64,000 nucleotides of DNA from Rhodocyclaceae bacterium (GTDB taxonomy: Bacteria > Pseudomonadota > Gammaproteobacteria > Burkholderiales > Rhodocyclaceae). This document shows, in pieces, positions 1-9,349 of the stretch (positions are counted from its first letter, which is position 1; every line of letters starts with the position of its first letter). A model generated the notes under the pieces. The model saw only the letters and a program-made list of their open reading frames with translations. It searched no databases and was not told the DNA's origin. The stretch lies in assembly GCA_026415155.1 (NCBI GenBank), contig JAOAHQ010000040.1:25094-89093 (forward strand). Reading direction: 5' to 3'. A program made the translations under genes and the position numbers.

Positions 1-42
1 CTTGCGGTGCTGGATGTTGGCCCATTTGGAATGTCCGGCCAT
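1..42 (-). CDS. YebC/PmpR family regulator, N-terminal 14 codons only (runs off window)
   Basis: Reverse-strand translation from ATG at 42 is MAGHSKWANIQHRK, the highly conserved YebC N-terminus. Confidence 0.8.
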   Translation of the reverse strand, partial: MAGHSKWANIQHRK

Positions 43-161
43 GGTGATCTGCTCCAGAAAGAATCGTTCTTCGCGGGGATTTTATCTGGCGCCGGTTGGG
101 GCTGTGGGGGCTCTGCGTGAGGGGCGCCGAAGCCAGCGCGTTTCTCGCCGCTATTGATCGG

Positions 162-179
162 GTTATACTCGGGTATAAC
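162..179. promoter_or_regulatory. Palindromic operator candidate upstream of the mazE-like gene
   Basis: GTTATAC-tcgg-GTATAAC, perfect 7-bp arms, about 25 nt before the likely ATG at 203. Confidence 0.5.
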
Positions 180-202
180 TTTTATTGCGGCATGGTTCAT
201 TC

Positions 203-463
203 ATGGCGACGGCGACTTTGCGCACGCTGGGCGGATCGGTGGTGATGACCATTCCCAAGCCGCTGCTCGAACAGGCTCGGCTCCGCTCAGGCGTGCGGGT
301 CGAGATCGAGTATCGCGACGGTCAGCTGATCATCAAACCGCGCCCGAGCCCCCAATACACACTTGCGGAGCTGCTCGCCCGCTGTGAGGCGGGTGCCTAC
401 GGGAAGGCAGCGGCGGAGGCAGAATGGCTCAACGATGGGCCAGTCGGCCAAGAAGTCCTGTGA
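203..463 (+). CDS. AbrB/MazE-type antitoxin
   Basis: LRTLGGSVVMTIPKPLLEQARLRSGVRVEIEYRDGQLIIKPR is a SpoVT/AbrB-type fold pattern; directly followed by a MazF-like ORF. Confidence 0.8.
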   Translation: MATATLRTLGGSVVMTIPKPLLEQARLRSGVRVEIEYRDGQLIIKPRPSPQYTLAELLARCEAGAYGKAAAEAEWLNDGPVGQEVL

Positions 464-818
464 GGCGACCTTGAAACATGGGTGCGCCGAGCGCGGCGAC
501 ATCGTGCTCATCGATCTGAATCCGACTCAGGGGCGCGAGCAGCAGGGGCAGCGGCCAGTGCTCGTCGTCTCGCCATTGGAATTCAATCGCGTCTGCGGCG
601 TGGCATGGGTTTGTCCGATCACCCAGGGCGGCGAAGGCTTACGCCAACGAGGTTTCACGGTCTCGCTGATGGGGTGCGGGACACAAACGCAAGGCGTGGT
701 GCTCTGTCATCAGCCTCGCGCCCTCGATCTACGGGCGCGCCAGGCGGTTTTCAAGGAAAAGGCGCCACCTGAGCTCGTCGACGAGGTCTTGGCGCGGCTG
801 CGCGCCGTGCTGGATTGA
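435..818 (+). CDS. MazF/PemK-family endoribonuclease toxin
   Basis: RGDIVLIDLNPTQGREQQGQRPVLVVSPLEFN...VCPIT is typical MazF; overlaps antitoxin 3' end. Confidence 0.88.
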   Translation: MGQSAKKSCEATLKHGCAERGDIVLIDLNPTQGREQQGQRPVLVVSPLEFNRVCGVAWVCPITQGGEGLRQRGFTVSLMGCGTQTQGVVLCHQPRALDLRARQAVFKEKAPPELVDEVLARLRAVLD

Positions 819-842
819 CCGGAATTTTTCTGTTTTCAAGAG

Positions 843-2351
843 GTGACGATGATCGCTCCGATCTCCCTTGCCAAGCATCAAGACACCGTGCTCGAACTCC
901 TGCCGGCGCTCGCCAACCGCCACGGCCTCATCACGGGGGCGACAGGCACCGGCAAGACGGTGACCCTGCAGCGGCTCGCCGAAGGCTTCTCTGCCATCGG
1001 CGTGCCGGTCTTTCTTGCCGACGTGAAGGGCGATCTCTCCGGCCTCGGCGCGCCGGGCGTGCGCTCCGACAAGCTGAACAAGCGCCTCGAGATGCTGGGC
1101 ATCACCGACTGGCAGCCCGCCGCCTGCCCGGTGGTGTTCTGGGACGTCTTGGGTGAGGCCGGCCATCCGGTGCGGGCGACGATCTCCGACATGGGGCCGC
1201 TGTTGCTGGCGCGCCTCCTTGGCTTGAACGACACGCAAGAAGGCGTGCTCTCGATCGTCTTCAAGATTGCCGACGATGCAGGACTCCTGCTCCTCGACCT
1301 CAAGGACCTGCGCGCCATGGTGCAGCATGTCGGCGACAATGCAACGGAGTACAAAACGCGCTATGGCAATATCTCGGCCGCCTCGATCGGCGCGATCCAG
1401 CGCGGCCTCTTGACGCTGGAAGAGCAAGGCGGCGAGCGCTTTTTCGGCGAGCCGATGCTGGACATCCAAGACCTCATGCAGACGCTCGATGGCAAGGGCG
1501 TCGTCAACATCCTCGCCGCCGAAAGGCTCATCCATGCGCCGAAGCTTTACGCGACCTTCCTGCTTTGGCTGCTTTCGGAACTCTTCGAGCAGCTTCCCGA
1601 GGCGGGCGATCTGGAAAAGCCCAAGCTCGTCTTCTTCTTCGATGAAGCCCACCTCTTGTTCAACGACGCGCCGTCAGCACTCGTCGACAAGGTCGAGCAG
1701 GTCGTGCGGCTCATTCGCTCGAAGGGGGTGGGCGTCTATTTCGTGACGCAAAACCCGCTCGACGTGCCCGAGAAGGTGTTGGGCCAGCTCGGTAACCGCG
1801 TGCAGCACGCGCTGCGCGCCTTCACGCCGCGCGATCAGAAGGCCGTCAAGGCGGCGGCCGAGACGATGCGCGCCAATCCGGCCTTCGATGCGGCGGCCGC
1901 GATCACCGAGCTTGGCGTGGGCGAAGCGCTCGTTTCCTTGCTCGATGCCCACGGCCGGCCGAACGTCGTCGAGCGTGCCTTCATCCTGCCGCCATCTTCG
2001 CGCATCGGTCCGCTCAGCATTGAGGAGCGCCAGCAGGCGATCCGAAGCTCGCTTCTTTATGGCGTCTATGAAAAGACCATCGACCGCGAATCGGCCTACG
2101 AGAAGCTCTTGGCGCGCGCCGCTCATGCCCCGCAAGTCGGCGCTGGCGGCACGGCCACAGGCGGGGCGGGGGCGGGGGGCAGCGTGCTCAAGGAGCTGCT
2201 CCTCGGCCGCACGGGCCCGCGCGGCGGGCAGACGGATGGGCTCGTGCAGACAGTGGCGAAGAGTGTGGTGCGCACCATTGGTGCCCAAGTGGGCCGCGAG
2301 ATCGTGCGCGGCGTGCTGGGCGGGCTGCTCGGCGGCGGCCGGCGGCGCTAG
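843..2351 (+). CDS. HerA-like/DUF853 family ATPase (YjgR-like)
   Basis: Walker [23 protein letters not shown] Walker B, Gly-rich C-terminus. Confidence 0.85.
   Translation: MTMIAPISLAKHQDTVLELLPALANRHGLITGATGTGKTVTLQRLAEGFSAIGVPVFLADVKGDLSGLGAPGVRSDKLNKRLEMLGITDWQPAACPVVFWDVLGEAGHPVRATISDMGPLLLARLLGLNDTQEGVLSIVFKIADDAGLLLLDLKDLRAMVQHVGDNATEYKTRYGNISAASIGAIQRGLLTLEEQGGERFFGEPMLDIQDLMQTLDGKGVVNILAAERLIHAPKLYATFLLWLLSELFEQLPEAGDLEKPKLVFFFDEAHLLFNDAPSALVDKVEQVVRLIRSKGVGVYFVTQNPLDVPEKVLGQLGNRVQHALRAFTPRDQKAVKAAAETMRANPAFDAAAAITELGVGEALVSLLDAHGRPNVVERAFILPPSSRIGPLSIEERQQAIRSSLLYGVYEKTIDRESAYEKLLARAAHAPQVGAGGTATGGAGAGGSVLKELLLGRTGPRGGQTDGLVQTVAKSVVRTIGAQVGREIVRGVLGGLLGGGRRR
2136..2155 (+). repeat. 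Dispersed GTCGGCGCTGGCGGGACGGC-type repeat (copy 1, inside DUF853 ATPase gene)
   Basis: GTCGGCGCTGGCGGCACGGC, 1 mismatch to consensus; encodes QVGAGGTA. Confidence 0.75.
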
Positions 2352-2412
2352 CGCATTACTTTTGTAGAATCATCGGCCTACAACTCACGTCGAACAATCC
2401 AAGACCCTTCCC

Positions 2413-4452
2413 ATGACGCATAAAGCCATTGCGCGCCTGGGAGGCTTGCTTTGCTTCTTGTTGAGCGCCTGGGTGAGCGCCAGCCCGCTTGCGCCCACCG
2501 AGCAAGACTATTTCAGCGAACTGCCCGAGGTGCTCACCGTCACGCGGCTCGCCCAGCCCTTGAATGAGACCCCAGGTGCCGTGACGATCCTCGACCGCGA
2601 GACGATCCGGCGCTTTGGTGCGCGCGAGGTCATCGACGTCTTGCGCCTCGTGCCCGGCTATCTCTTCGCCGGCGTCAATGGCGCGCATCCGATCGCCGCC
2701 TACCATGCGCCGATCGACGAGTTCGGCGCGCGCAATCTGGTCTTCCTCGATGGCCGCCCCCTTTACAACGCCTTTTATGTCGGCGACACCTTCCACGGCC
2801 TGATGGGTGTGCTCGTCGAGGACATCGAGCGCATCGAAGTGCTGCGCGGCTCGAACTCTGCCGCCTATGGGGCCAATGCGATGTTTGGTGTCATCAACAT
2901 CGTCACGCGCCATGCCGCTGATACGCCCGGCGGCCTCATCGTCGTCCATGAGGGCGAGAACGGGCTGCGCGATGCCATGGCGCGCATCGGCTGGGGGAAT
3001 GACGCCGCCAGTTTTCGTCTTTCCGCCGGCCGCCGCGAGGACGAAGGCTGGAAAGGCGCGCGCGACGACCGGCGCATCGAGCAGCTGCATTTCCGCGGCG
3101 ATTTTCGCCCGGCGGCCGATCAGGAGGCGATGCTGGCGGCCGGAATCATCGACATGGCGCTCGATGCTGGGCGCGGTACCAAGGGTGAGCCTTGGCGCAC
3201 CACGGGCTGGCGGGAGTTTTTCCTCAACGGCCAGTGGCGCTGGCAATGGGCTGCCCACGAGGAGATCAAGCTCTCGGCGCATTTCGATGAAGCCGAAAAC
3301 GAGGATCGCTCGCCCTATGTGCCCGATCCTAATGTCACGCTCGATTACAGCGGCAAGTCGCGCAAGATGGGGCTTGAGCTGCAGCACCAGCGCGTGTTCT
3401 CGCCCGCCTGGCGCGCCGTCTGGGGCTTAGGCTTCGAGCACAACGAGGCGCGCTCGAAGCCCTTGTTCAACCGCGAGGGCGCCGTGGTATCGAATGAAGC
3501 GCGCCTCTTTGGCAACCTCGAATGGCGGCCGCATGCGCAGTGGCTCATCAATGCGGGCGGCTTCTTGAGCCATCACAACTGGCTTGGCGAAGATTTTTCG
3601 CCCCGGCTGATGGCGAACTTCCATGTGACGCCTGAGCACACGCTGCGCTTCGGCGCCTCGCGCTCGACGCGCTCGCCGAACTTCTTCGAGCTTGCCGCCG
3701 ATCAGCGCTTCTACCCGAAAAATGTCTTGGGCCTGCTTGCGGCTGGCGAGCGCATGGCGGCGCTGGCGGCCTACTTCAACATCCCCTATCGGCTGGCTTA
3801 CGCCGACGGCAGCTTGAGGCCAGAGCGGCTCGAGACCCTCGAAGCGGGCTATTTCGGCCGCCTGGCGCCGCGGCTTACCCTCGATGTGCGCGCCTATCTC
3901 GAGCGCATGAGCGAAATGGTGAAGAAAGTCGCCATCACGCTGCCCGGCTATGTCACGCCGACAGTGTTCCCTTCGACACCGCCTATTCCCGCCGGCACGC
4001 CGATTCCAGTCGCATCGCTCGCCAATCGTAACGGCTTCACGACGCGCGGCCTCGAATATCAACTGCGCTGGAAGCCTTTTGACGAGGGCGAGCTGTGGCT
4101 CGGCCAGAATTTTCAGGAATACGTGGGGCACGATCCGGCCGTCAAGCCCGGCGCGAACCTGCCGCCCCATCATGCGACGACGCTCGCCTGGTTCCAAAAG
4201 CTGCCCGCCAATCTCGACTTCGCTCTGCTCTTCAACCACTGGAGCCGCATGAGCTGGGGCGGGCCAGAAGAGACGCTCCCCGTCCAGCGGCGGCTCGATC
4301 TGCGGTTGGGTTTGCCCTTCCGGGTGGGCGCGACGCGCGGCGAGCTTGCCCTCACCGGCCAGGCGGTGGAAGGGAGCTACCCAGTCTGGTGGGCCAGGCG
4401 CGGCTATGAATTCGAGCGCCGCGCCTTCGCTACGCTGCGCCTCGAATTTTGA
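2413..4452 (+). CDS. TonB-dependent outer membrane receptor
   Basis: Signal peptide, plug domain (VTILDRETIRRFGAREVIDVLRLVPGY...IERIEVLRGSNSAAYGANAMFGVINIVT), C-terminal aromatic LEF. Confidence 0.93.
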   Translation: MTHKAIARLGGLLCFLLSAWVSASPLAPTEQDYFSELPEVLTVTRLAQPLNETPGAVTILDRETIRRFGAREVIDVLRLVPGYLFAGVNGAHPIAAYHAPIDEFGARNLVFLDGRPLYNAFYVGDTFHGLMGVLVEDIERIEVLRGSNSAAYGANAMFGVINIVTRHAADTPGGLIVVHEGENGLRDAMARIGWGNDAASFRLSAGRREDEGWKGARDDRRIEQLHFRGDFRPAADQEAMLAAGIIDMALDAGRGTKGEPWRTTGWREFFLNGQWRWQWAAHEEIKLSAHFDEAENEDRSPYVPDPNVTLDYSGKSRKMGLELQHQRVFSPAWRAVWGLGFEHNEARSKPLFNREGAVVSNEARLFGNLEWRPHAQWLINAGGFLSHHNWLGEDFSPRLMANFHVTPEHTLRFGASRSTRSPNFFELAADQRFYPKNVLGLLAAGERMAALAAYFNIPYRLAYADGSLRPERLETLEAGYFGRLAPRLTLDVRAYLERMSEMVKKVAITLPGYVTPTVFPSTPPIPAGTPIPVASLANRNGFTTRGLEYQLRWKPFDEGELWLGQNFQEYVGHDPAVKPGANLPPHHATTLAWFQKLPANLDFALLFNHWSRMSWGGPEETLPVQRRLDLRLGLPFRVGATRGELALTGQAVEGSYPVWWARRGYEFERRAFATLRLEF

Positions 4453-4537
4453 GCGGATGTCCGCCCTCGTGGCGGCTTTCCGTCATTGTCATTTGCCGCC
4501 CGGCGTGCGATGATGGGCCTTTGGGATAAAAAAAGCT

Positions 4538-6427
4538 GTGGCGTCCTCTTCCAGACTGCTGGCTGGCCTGACCTGTCTGCTGACCTCTTCCGCCCGCGCG
4601 GCCGCGCCCGAGGCGCTCTCGGAGCAGGATTTTCTCCGCGAGCTGCCCGAAGTGCTCACCGTCACGCGGCTTGCCCAGCCTTTGGATGAGGTGCCCGGGG
4701 CGGTGACGATCCTCGACCGCGAAACACTCCGCCGCTCAGGCGCGCGCACGGTGGCCGAAGCCTTGCGCCTCGTGCCCGGCTTCATTTTTCTCCACAAGGA
4801 AGGCATCGGCCAGCCGATCGCCACCTATCACGCCGAATACGAGGATTTCCCGCGCCGGCTGCAGGTCTTCATCGACGGCCGCTCGGTCTATTCGAGCCTC
4901 GCCACCGGTACGGCGACCCACGGCATGCTGGGCGTCGTGATCGAAGACATCGAGCGCATCGAGGTCTTGCGCGGCTCGAACTCGGCGGCCTATGGCGCCA
5001 ATGCCTTTCTCGGCGTCGTCAATGTCGTGACGCGCCATGCCGCCGATACGCAGGGTGGCCTCGTGCGCGTCGAGGGGGGCGAAGCGGGCCTCGCCGAAGG
5101 GGTGGCGAGAGTCGGCTGGGGCAAGACGGCCGCCAGCTGGCGCCTCTCGGCCTCAAAGCGCCGCGACGGCGGTTTTCCGGGCTTGAACGACGGTTTCGAT
5201 CTCGAGCAGGCCCATCTGCGCGGCGATCTCATACCGAGCGGGCAAGACGAGCTTCAGGCTACCGCCGGTTATGTGCGCCACGGTTGGCATACCCACGGCC
5301 TGGCCCGCGAGGAGGGCTGGTCCAACGTCTATGCGCGCCTGGGCTGGAAGCGGCAGCTCGATCGCCAGGCCGAATTCAGGGCGCATGCCCTCTACGACGA
5401 GGAACGCTACGAGAATTATTTCCCGCGCTGGCGCGCCGACGGCACGGCGCGCCGCCTCGAGCTAGAAGCCTCGCACAGCTTCGCGCCCGTGCAAGGCGTC
5501 CGGCTCGTCTGGGGCGGCCAGTATCGCCATGAAGAGGTCACCTCGCCCGATCTGTTCGCTTCGCGCCCCGAGCAGCGCTTCGACTGGTGGCGCTTCTTCG
5601 CTAACGCCGAGTGGAAGCCGCACCCGCGCTGGGTCGTCAATGCCGGCGCGCTGTGGGAGCATCACAGCATCGTTGGCGCGCGGCTCGCGCCGCGGCTGAT
5701 GATCAATCACCATTTGTCCGAAGATCACACGCTGCGCGCCGGCGCGACGACGGCCTACCGCATGCCGACGCTCTTCGAGCTGCGCGCCGATTGGCGCAAC
5801 GAAAACGGCGTGCCGCAGGTCTTGGCCTCGGGCAAGGCCCGGCCCGAAGTCGTCGATGTGCTGGAGCTCGGTTATCTCGGCCAGATCCGGCCGCTGGGCC
5901 TCGTGATCGACGTGCGGCGTTTCCAGGAGTCAGCCAAGGATCTGCTGCGCTTTCAGCGGCCGTGCCCAGGCTGCCCGAACGATTTCGTCAATAAGGATCC
6001 GAGCCTGCAAAACGGCTGGGAAGTGGGCTTGCGCTGGCAGCCAACAAGCGAGACGCAGTTTCTCGTCAACTACACGGTGCTGCACTTGCTGCCGGCCGCC
6101 GACAACACCAATGCTACTTCTTCTCTACGCGCGCCCAACCACATCGCGACGATCGCCTGGTTCCAGCGTCTGCCGCAGGAGCTCGAGCTCTCTTTGATCT
6201 ACACGGCGCTTGGGCGCCATTATTGGGTGCGCCCGGCCGACATGATCCCCGCCTGGCAGCAGACCGATCTGCGCCTGGCGCGCAAGTTCCGCCTTGGCGC
6301 AACGCGCGCCGAAGCAGCGCTCTTCGTGCGCGCGATCGACGGCGGGCACATCGATTACGCCCTGCGCGGCCTGCCGCCGATCGAGCTTAATCGCCGCGCG
6401 GCGCTCTCCTTGCGTCTCGAGTTCTGA
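4538..6427 (+). CDS. TonB-dependent outer membrane receptor (paralogue of upstream gene)
   Basis: Plug domain near identical to previous gene (LPEVLTVTRLAQPLDEVPGAVTILDRET); GTG start likely; C-terminal LRLEF. Confidence 0.92.
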   Translation: MASSSRLLAGLTCLLTSSARAAAPEALSEQDFLRELPEVLTVTRLAQPLDEVPGAVTILDRETLRRSGARTVAEALRLVPGFIFLHKEGIGQPIATYHAEYEDFPRRLQVFIDGRSVYSSLATGTATHGMLGVVIEDIERIEVLRGSNSAAYGANAFLGVVNVVTRHAADTQGGLVRVEGGEAGLAEGVARVGWGKTAASWRLSASKRRDGGFPGLNDGFDLEQAHLRGDLIPSGQDELQATAGYVRHGWHTHGLAREEGWSNVYARLGWKRQLDRQAEFRAHALYDEERYENYFPRWRADGTARRLELEASHSFAPVQGVRLVWGGQYRHEEVTSPDLFASRPEQRFDWWRFFANAEWKPHPRWVVNAGALWEHHSIVGARLAPRLMINHHLSEDHTLRAGATTAYRMPTLFELRADWRNENGVPQVLASGKARPEVVDVLELGYLGQIRPLGLVIDVRRFQESAKDLLRFQRPCPGCPNDFVNKDPSLQNGWEVGLRWQPTSETQFLVNYTVLHLLPAADNTNATSSLRAPNHIATIAWFQRLPQELELSLIYTALGRHYWVRPADMIPAWQQTDLRLARKFRLGATRAEAALFVRAIDGGHIDYALRGLPPIELNRRAALSLRLEF

Positions 6428-6432
6428 TCGGC

Positions 6433-7371
6433 ATGAGACGGCTCATACGCCTCTTTCTCCTCGCCTGCCTCGTCAATATGACATTAGTATTAGAGGCGGC
6501 GGCGGGTCAGCGCATCTGGGTGGCGCTGGCGGCCGAGGAAGGGCCATATCAGGAGGCCGCCGCGGTGCTGGCGGCGGAGCTGGGCGGCGAGCACCTGCTC
6601 ACGGTGCGGCCTTGGCAAGCGCTCATCGAAGAGAGCGCACCGCCCGATCTCGTCGTCACCGTCGGCGTGGCGGCCTTCGATGGTCTGCTCGAAGCCTTTG
6701 CGCGGCGGAAGGAGGAGGCCTGGGCGCGCGTGCCAGTCATGGCAACCCTATTGCCACAAGCGGCCTTCGAGCTGCGCGCGCCGGCTGCGGGCCGCCGCTT
6801 GATCTCGGCCGTCGTGCTCGATCAGCCGCTCTCCCGGCAGTTCAATCTGCTGCGCCTGGCACTGCCGCAGGCGCGCCGCATCGGCGTGCTGGCCGGCCCT
6901 CAGACGCGGCCGCTCTTGCCCGTGCTCGAAAAAGAAGCGCGCGCCAGGGGCTTGAGCCTCGTCGTCTCACCAGAGGTGATTTCGGCCGAGCAGATCTATC
7001 CCGCCCTGCGAGCGGTGATCGAGTCGGCGGATGTGCTGTTGGCACTTCCCGAGCCGCTCATCTACAACAATGCGACGCTGCAGAACATTCTGCTCACGCT
7101 CTATCGCGGCCGCCTGCCGCTCGTTTCCTTCTCGGCCGCGCATGTGCGCGCGGGCGCGGTGATGGCGCTCTATTCGACGCCGGCCCAGGTGACGCGCCAT
7201 GCCGCTACGCTCATCAAAAGCTGGCAGGCCGGCCGCGGCTGGCCGCTGCCGCAGCCGCCGCGCGAATTCGCCGTGGCGGTGAATGCCAAGGTGGCCGCTT
7301 CCCTCGGCTTGGCGCTTGATGAGGCCGCTGCGCTTGCCGAGGCGCTGCGCCGGCTGGAGGGCCAGCCATGA
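6433..7371 (+). CDS. Orphan ABC-type substrate-binding protein (COG2984-like)
   Basis: Signal peptide; ARRIGVLAGPQTRPLLP...ADVLLALPEPLIYNNATLQNILLTLYRGRLPLVSFS; no adjacent permease or ATPase. Confidence 0.78.
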   Translation: MRRLIRLFLLACLVNMTLVLEAAAGQRIWVALAAEEGPYQEAAAVLAAELGGEHLLTVRPWQALIEESAPPDLVVTVGVAAFDGLLEAFARRKEEAWARVPVMATLLPQAAFELRAPAAGRRLISAVVLDQPLSRQFNLLRLALPQARRIGVLAGPQTRPLLPVLEKEARARGLSLVVSPEVISAEQIYPALRAVIESADVLLALPEPLIYNNATLQNILLTLYRGRLPLVSFSAAHVRAGAVMALYSTPAQVTRHAATLIKSWQAGRGWPLPQPPREFAVAVNAKVAASLGLALDEAAALAEALRRLEGQP

Positions 7372-8519
7372 GATTCGTGCGCCGGCTGGGCTTGCGCGCT
7401 CGCTTGCTGCTCGGCGCCGTGCTGCCGGCGCTCCTCATGGTGAGCCTGCTCGAAGCGATTTTCCTCGAGCGTTACCGGGCCGATCTCGAACAGGCGTTCG
7501 TCGCGCGCGGCGAGTCGATCGCCCGCCAGCTCGGGCCTGCGGTCGAGTTTGCGCTCTTTGTGGGCAGCGAGGCGCAGCTTATCGCGCTTGCCGAGGCCAC
7601 CCGGCAGAGTGACCCCGTGATCCTCGCCGTCGGCGTGCTCGATCGCGACGGAAGCCTCCTCGCTCATAGCGGTGCGGCGCTGGCACGCCTGCCGCAGGCT
7701 GGGATTGATCTGCAAGTGTTGCGCGAAGCCGATCACACCGTTGTCCTCGCGCCAGTGCGTCCCGCGGCTTGGCCGGCCGAAGGCGATTTGCCTGACTGGG
7801 GGCATTCAGCCGCGAGCGCAAACGCGCCGGTCGGCCATGTGCTCGTCGCGCTTTCACATGCCGGCATCGAGGCGCGTCAGCGCGAGATGTTGAAGCTCAC
7901 GCTCGCCATCGTGCTCGGCGGCCTTGTCTTGGCCGGCTGGTTGTCGCTCTCGATCGCCTCGAAGGTGATTGCCCGCCTCGACGCGGCGCATGCGGCGCTC
8001 AAGCGCGAGAAGGAAGCGGCCGAGGCGCTCGCCCGTACCGATGTGCTGACGGGGCTCGCCAACCGGCGCGCCTTCGACGAGGCGGCGCAGCGCGAGATCC
8101 GCCGCGCGCTGCGTTACGGCACGCCGCTCGCGCTCGTGATCGCCGACATCGACTATTTCAAGTCCATCAACGATCGCTTCGGCCATCATGTCGGCGACGA
8201 AGTGCTCAAGGACGTTGCCGCGACCTTGAGCGCCTCGGTGCGCGGAGTCGATCTCGTCGGCCGTTGGGGCGGCGAGGAATTCGTCATTCTGATGCCGGAA
8301 GCCGGTCTCGAGGCGGCGCGCGAGGCGGCCGAGCGCATGCGGCTCGTCGTCGCCGGCCATCCGTTGCAATGCGAAGGGGCACGCTGCGGCATCACGGCGA
8401 GCTTCGGCGTGGCGGCGCTCGATCCCGAGCGGCCGACGCTCGATGATCTGTTGGGCCGCGCCGATGCCGCGCTCTACCGCGCCAAGGCAAACGGCCGCAA
8501 CCGCGTAGAGCTTGGCTAG
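7368..8519 (+). CDS. Membrane diguanylate cyclase (periplasmic sensor + GGDEF)
   Basis: Two TM segments, GRWGGEEFVILMP active site, RGVD I-site five residues upstream; ATGA overlap with upstream gene. Confidence 0.93.
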   Translation: MRFVRRLGLRARLLLGAVLPALLMVSLLEAIFLERYRADLEQAFVARGESIARQLGPAVEFALFVGSEAQLIALAEATRQSDPVILAVGVLDRDGSLLAHSGAALARLPQAGIDLQVLREADHTVVLAPVRPAAWPAEGDLPDWGHSAASANAPVGHVLVALSHAGIEARQREMLKLTLAIVLGGLVLAGWLSLSIASKVIARLDAAHAALKREKEAAEALARTDVLTGLANRRAFDEAAQREIRRALRYGTPLALVIADIDYFKSINDRFGHHVGDEVLKDVAATLSASVRGVDLVGRWGGEEFVILMPEAGLEAAREAAERMRLVVAGHPLQCEGARCGITASFGVAALDPERPTLDDLLGRADAALYRAKANGRNRVELG

Positions 8520-9349
8520 TTGATCAACCCCAGCCGGCGCAGGATTTCGAGTGACAGCGCCGCCTGGTTCAAGGTGTAGAAATGCAGCCCCGGCGCGCCG
8601 AGGGCCAGCAGTCGCTGGCACAGCTCGGTCACCACATCGAGGCCGAAGGCGCGGATCGATTCCGCATCGTCGCCGAAGCTTTCGAACTTCTTCCTCATCC
8701 AGCGCGGGAGCTCGGCGCCGCTTGCGTCCGCGAAGCGGGCGAGCTTCGAGAAACTGCCGATCGGCATGATGCCCGGCACGATCGGAATCGTCACCCCTAG
8801 CGCGCGCGCCTCGGCGACGAAATGGACGTAGGCATCCGCGTTGTAGAAGAACTGAGTGATCGCCGAGTTCGCGCCGGCCTCGACCTTGCGCTTGAAATTG
8901 AGGAGATCCTCGCGCGGGTTCTTCGCCTGCGGGTGCCATTCGGGGTAGGCGGCGACCTCGATGTGAAACCAGTCGCCGGTTTCGGCGCGGATGAAGGCGA
9001 CGAGCTCGTTGGCGTAGCGGAATTCGCCCGGATCGGCCATGCCAGAGGGCAGGTCGCCGCGCAAGGCGACGATGCGGCGGATGCCGCGCGCGCGGTAGTG
9101 CGCGAGCTGCGCGCGGATGCTCTCGCGCGTGGCGCCGATGCAGGAAAGATGCGGACAGGCGGCAACGCCCTCGGCGGCGATCTCCGAGACGATGTCGAGG
9201 GTGCGTTCGCGCGTCGAGCCGCCGGCGCCATAGGTGACCGAGAAGAAGGCCGGTTTGGCGAGGGCGAGCTGGGCGCGGGTGACGCGCAGCTTTTCGATCC
9301 CCTCGGACGTTTGGGGCGGGAAGAATTCGAAAGAGATTTCAGGTTTCAT
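8516..9349 (-). CDS. metF: 5,10-methylenetetrahydrofolate reductase
   Basis: MKPEISFEFFPPQTSEGIEKL...FFSVTYGAGGSTRERTLD...VPGIMPI; start at 9349. Confidence 0.95.
   Translation of the reverse strand: MKPEISFEFFPPQTSEGIEKLRVTRAQLALAKPAFFSVTYGAGGSTRERTLDIVSEIAAEGVAACPHLSCIGATRESIRAQLAHYRARGIRRIVALRGDLPSGMADPGEFRYANELVAFIRAETGDWFHIEVAAYPEWHPQAKNPREDLLNFKRKVEAGANSAITQFFYNADAYVHFVAEARALGVTIPIVPGIMPIGSFSKLARFADASGAELPRWMRKKFESFGDDAESIRAFGLDVVTELCQRLLALGAPGLHFYTLNQAALSLEILRRLGLIN

Noticed and set aside
3761-3776. CGGCGCTGGCGG inside the first TonB receptor (also a similar 11-mer near 55597 in cfa)
   Set aside because: Only the GC-rich core matches, with no flanking similarity; consistent with chance coding of Ala-Leu-Ala
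4451-4495. Similarity between the stretch after TonB receptor 1 and 54475-54520 (GATGTCCGCC...TCG...TTTC.GTCATTG)
   Set aside because: Gapped, short and GC-rich; could be a second dispersed element but too weak to claim by eye
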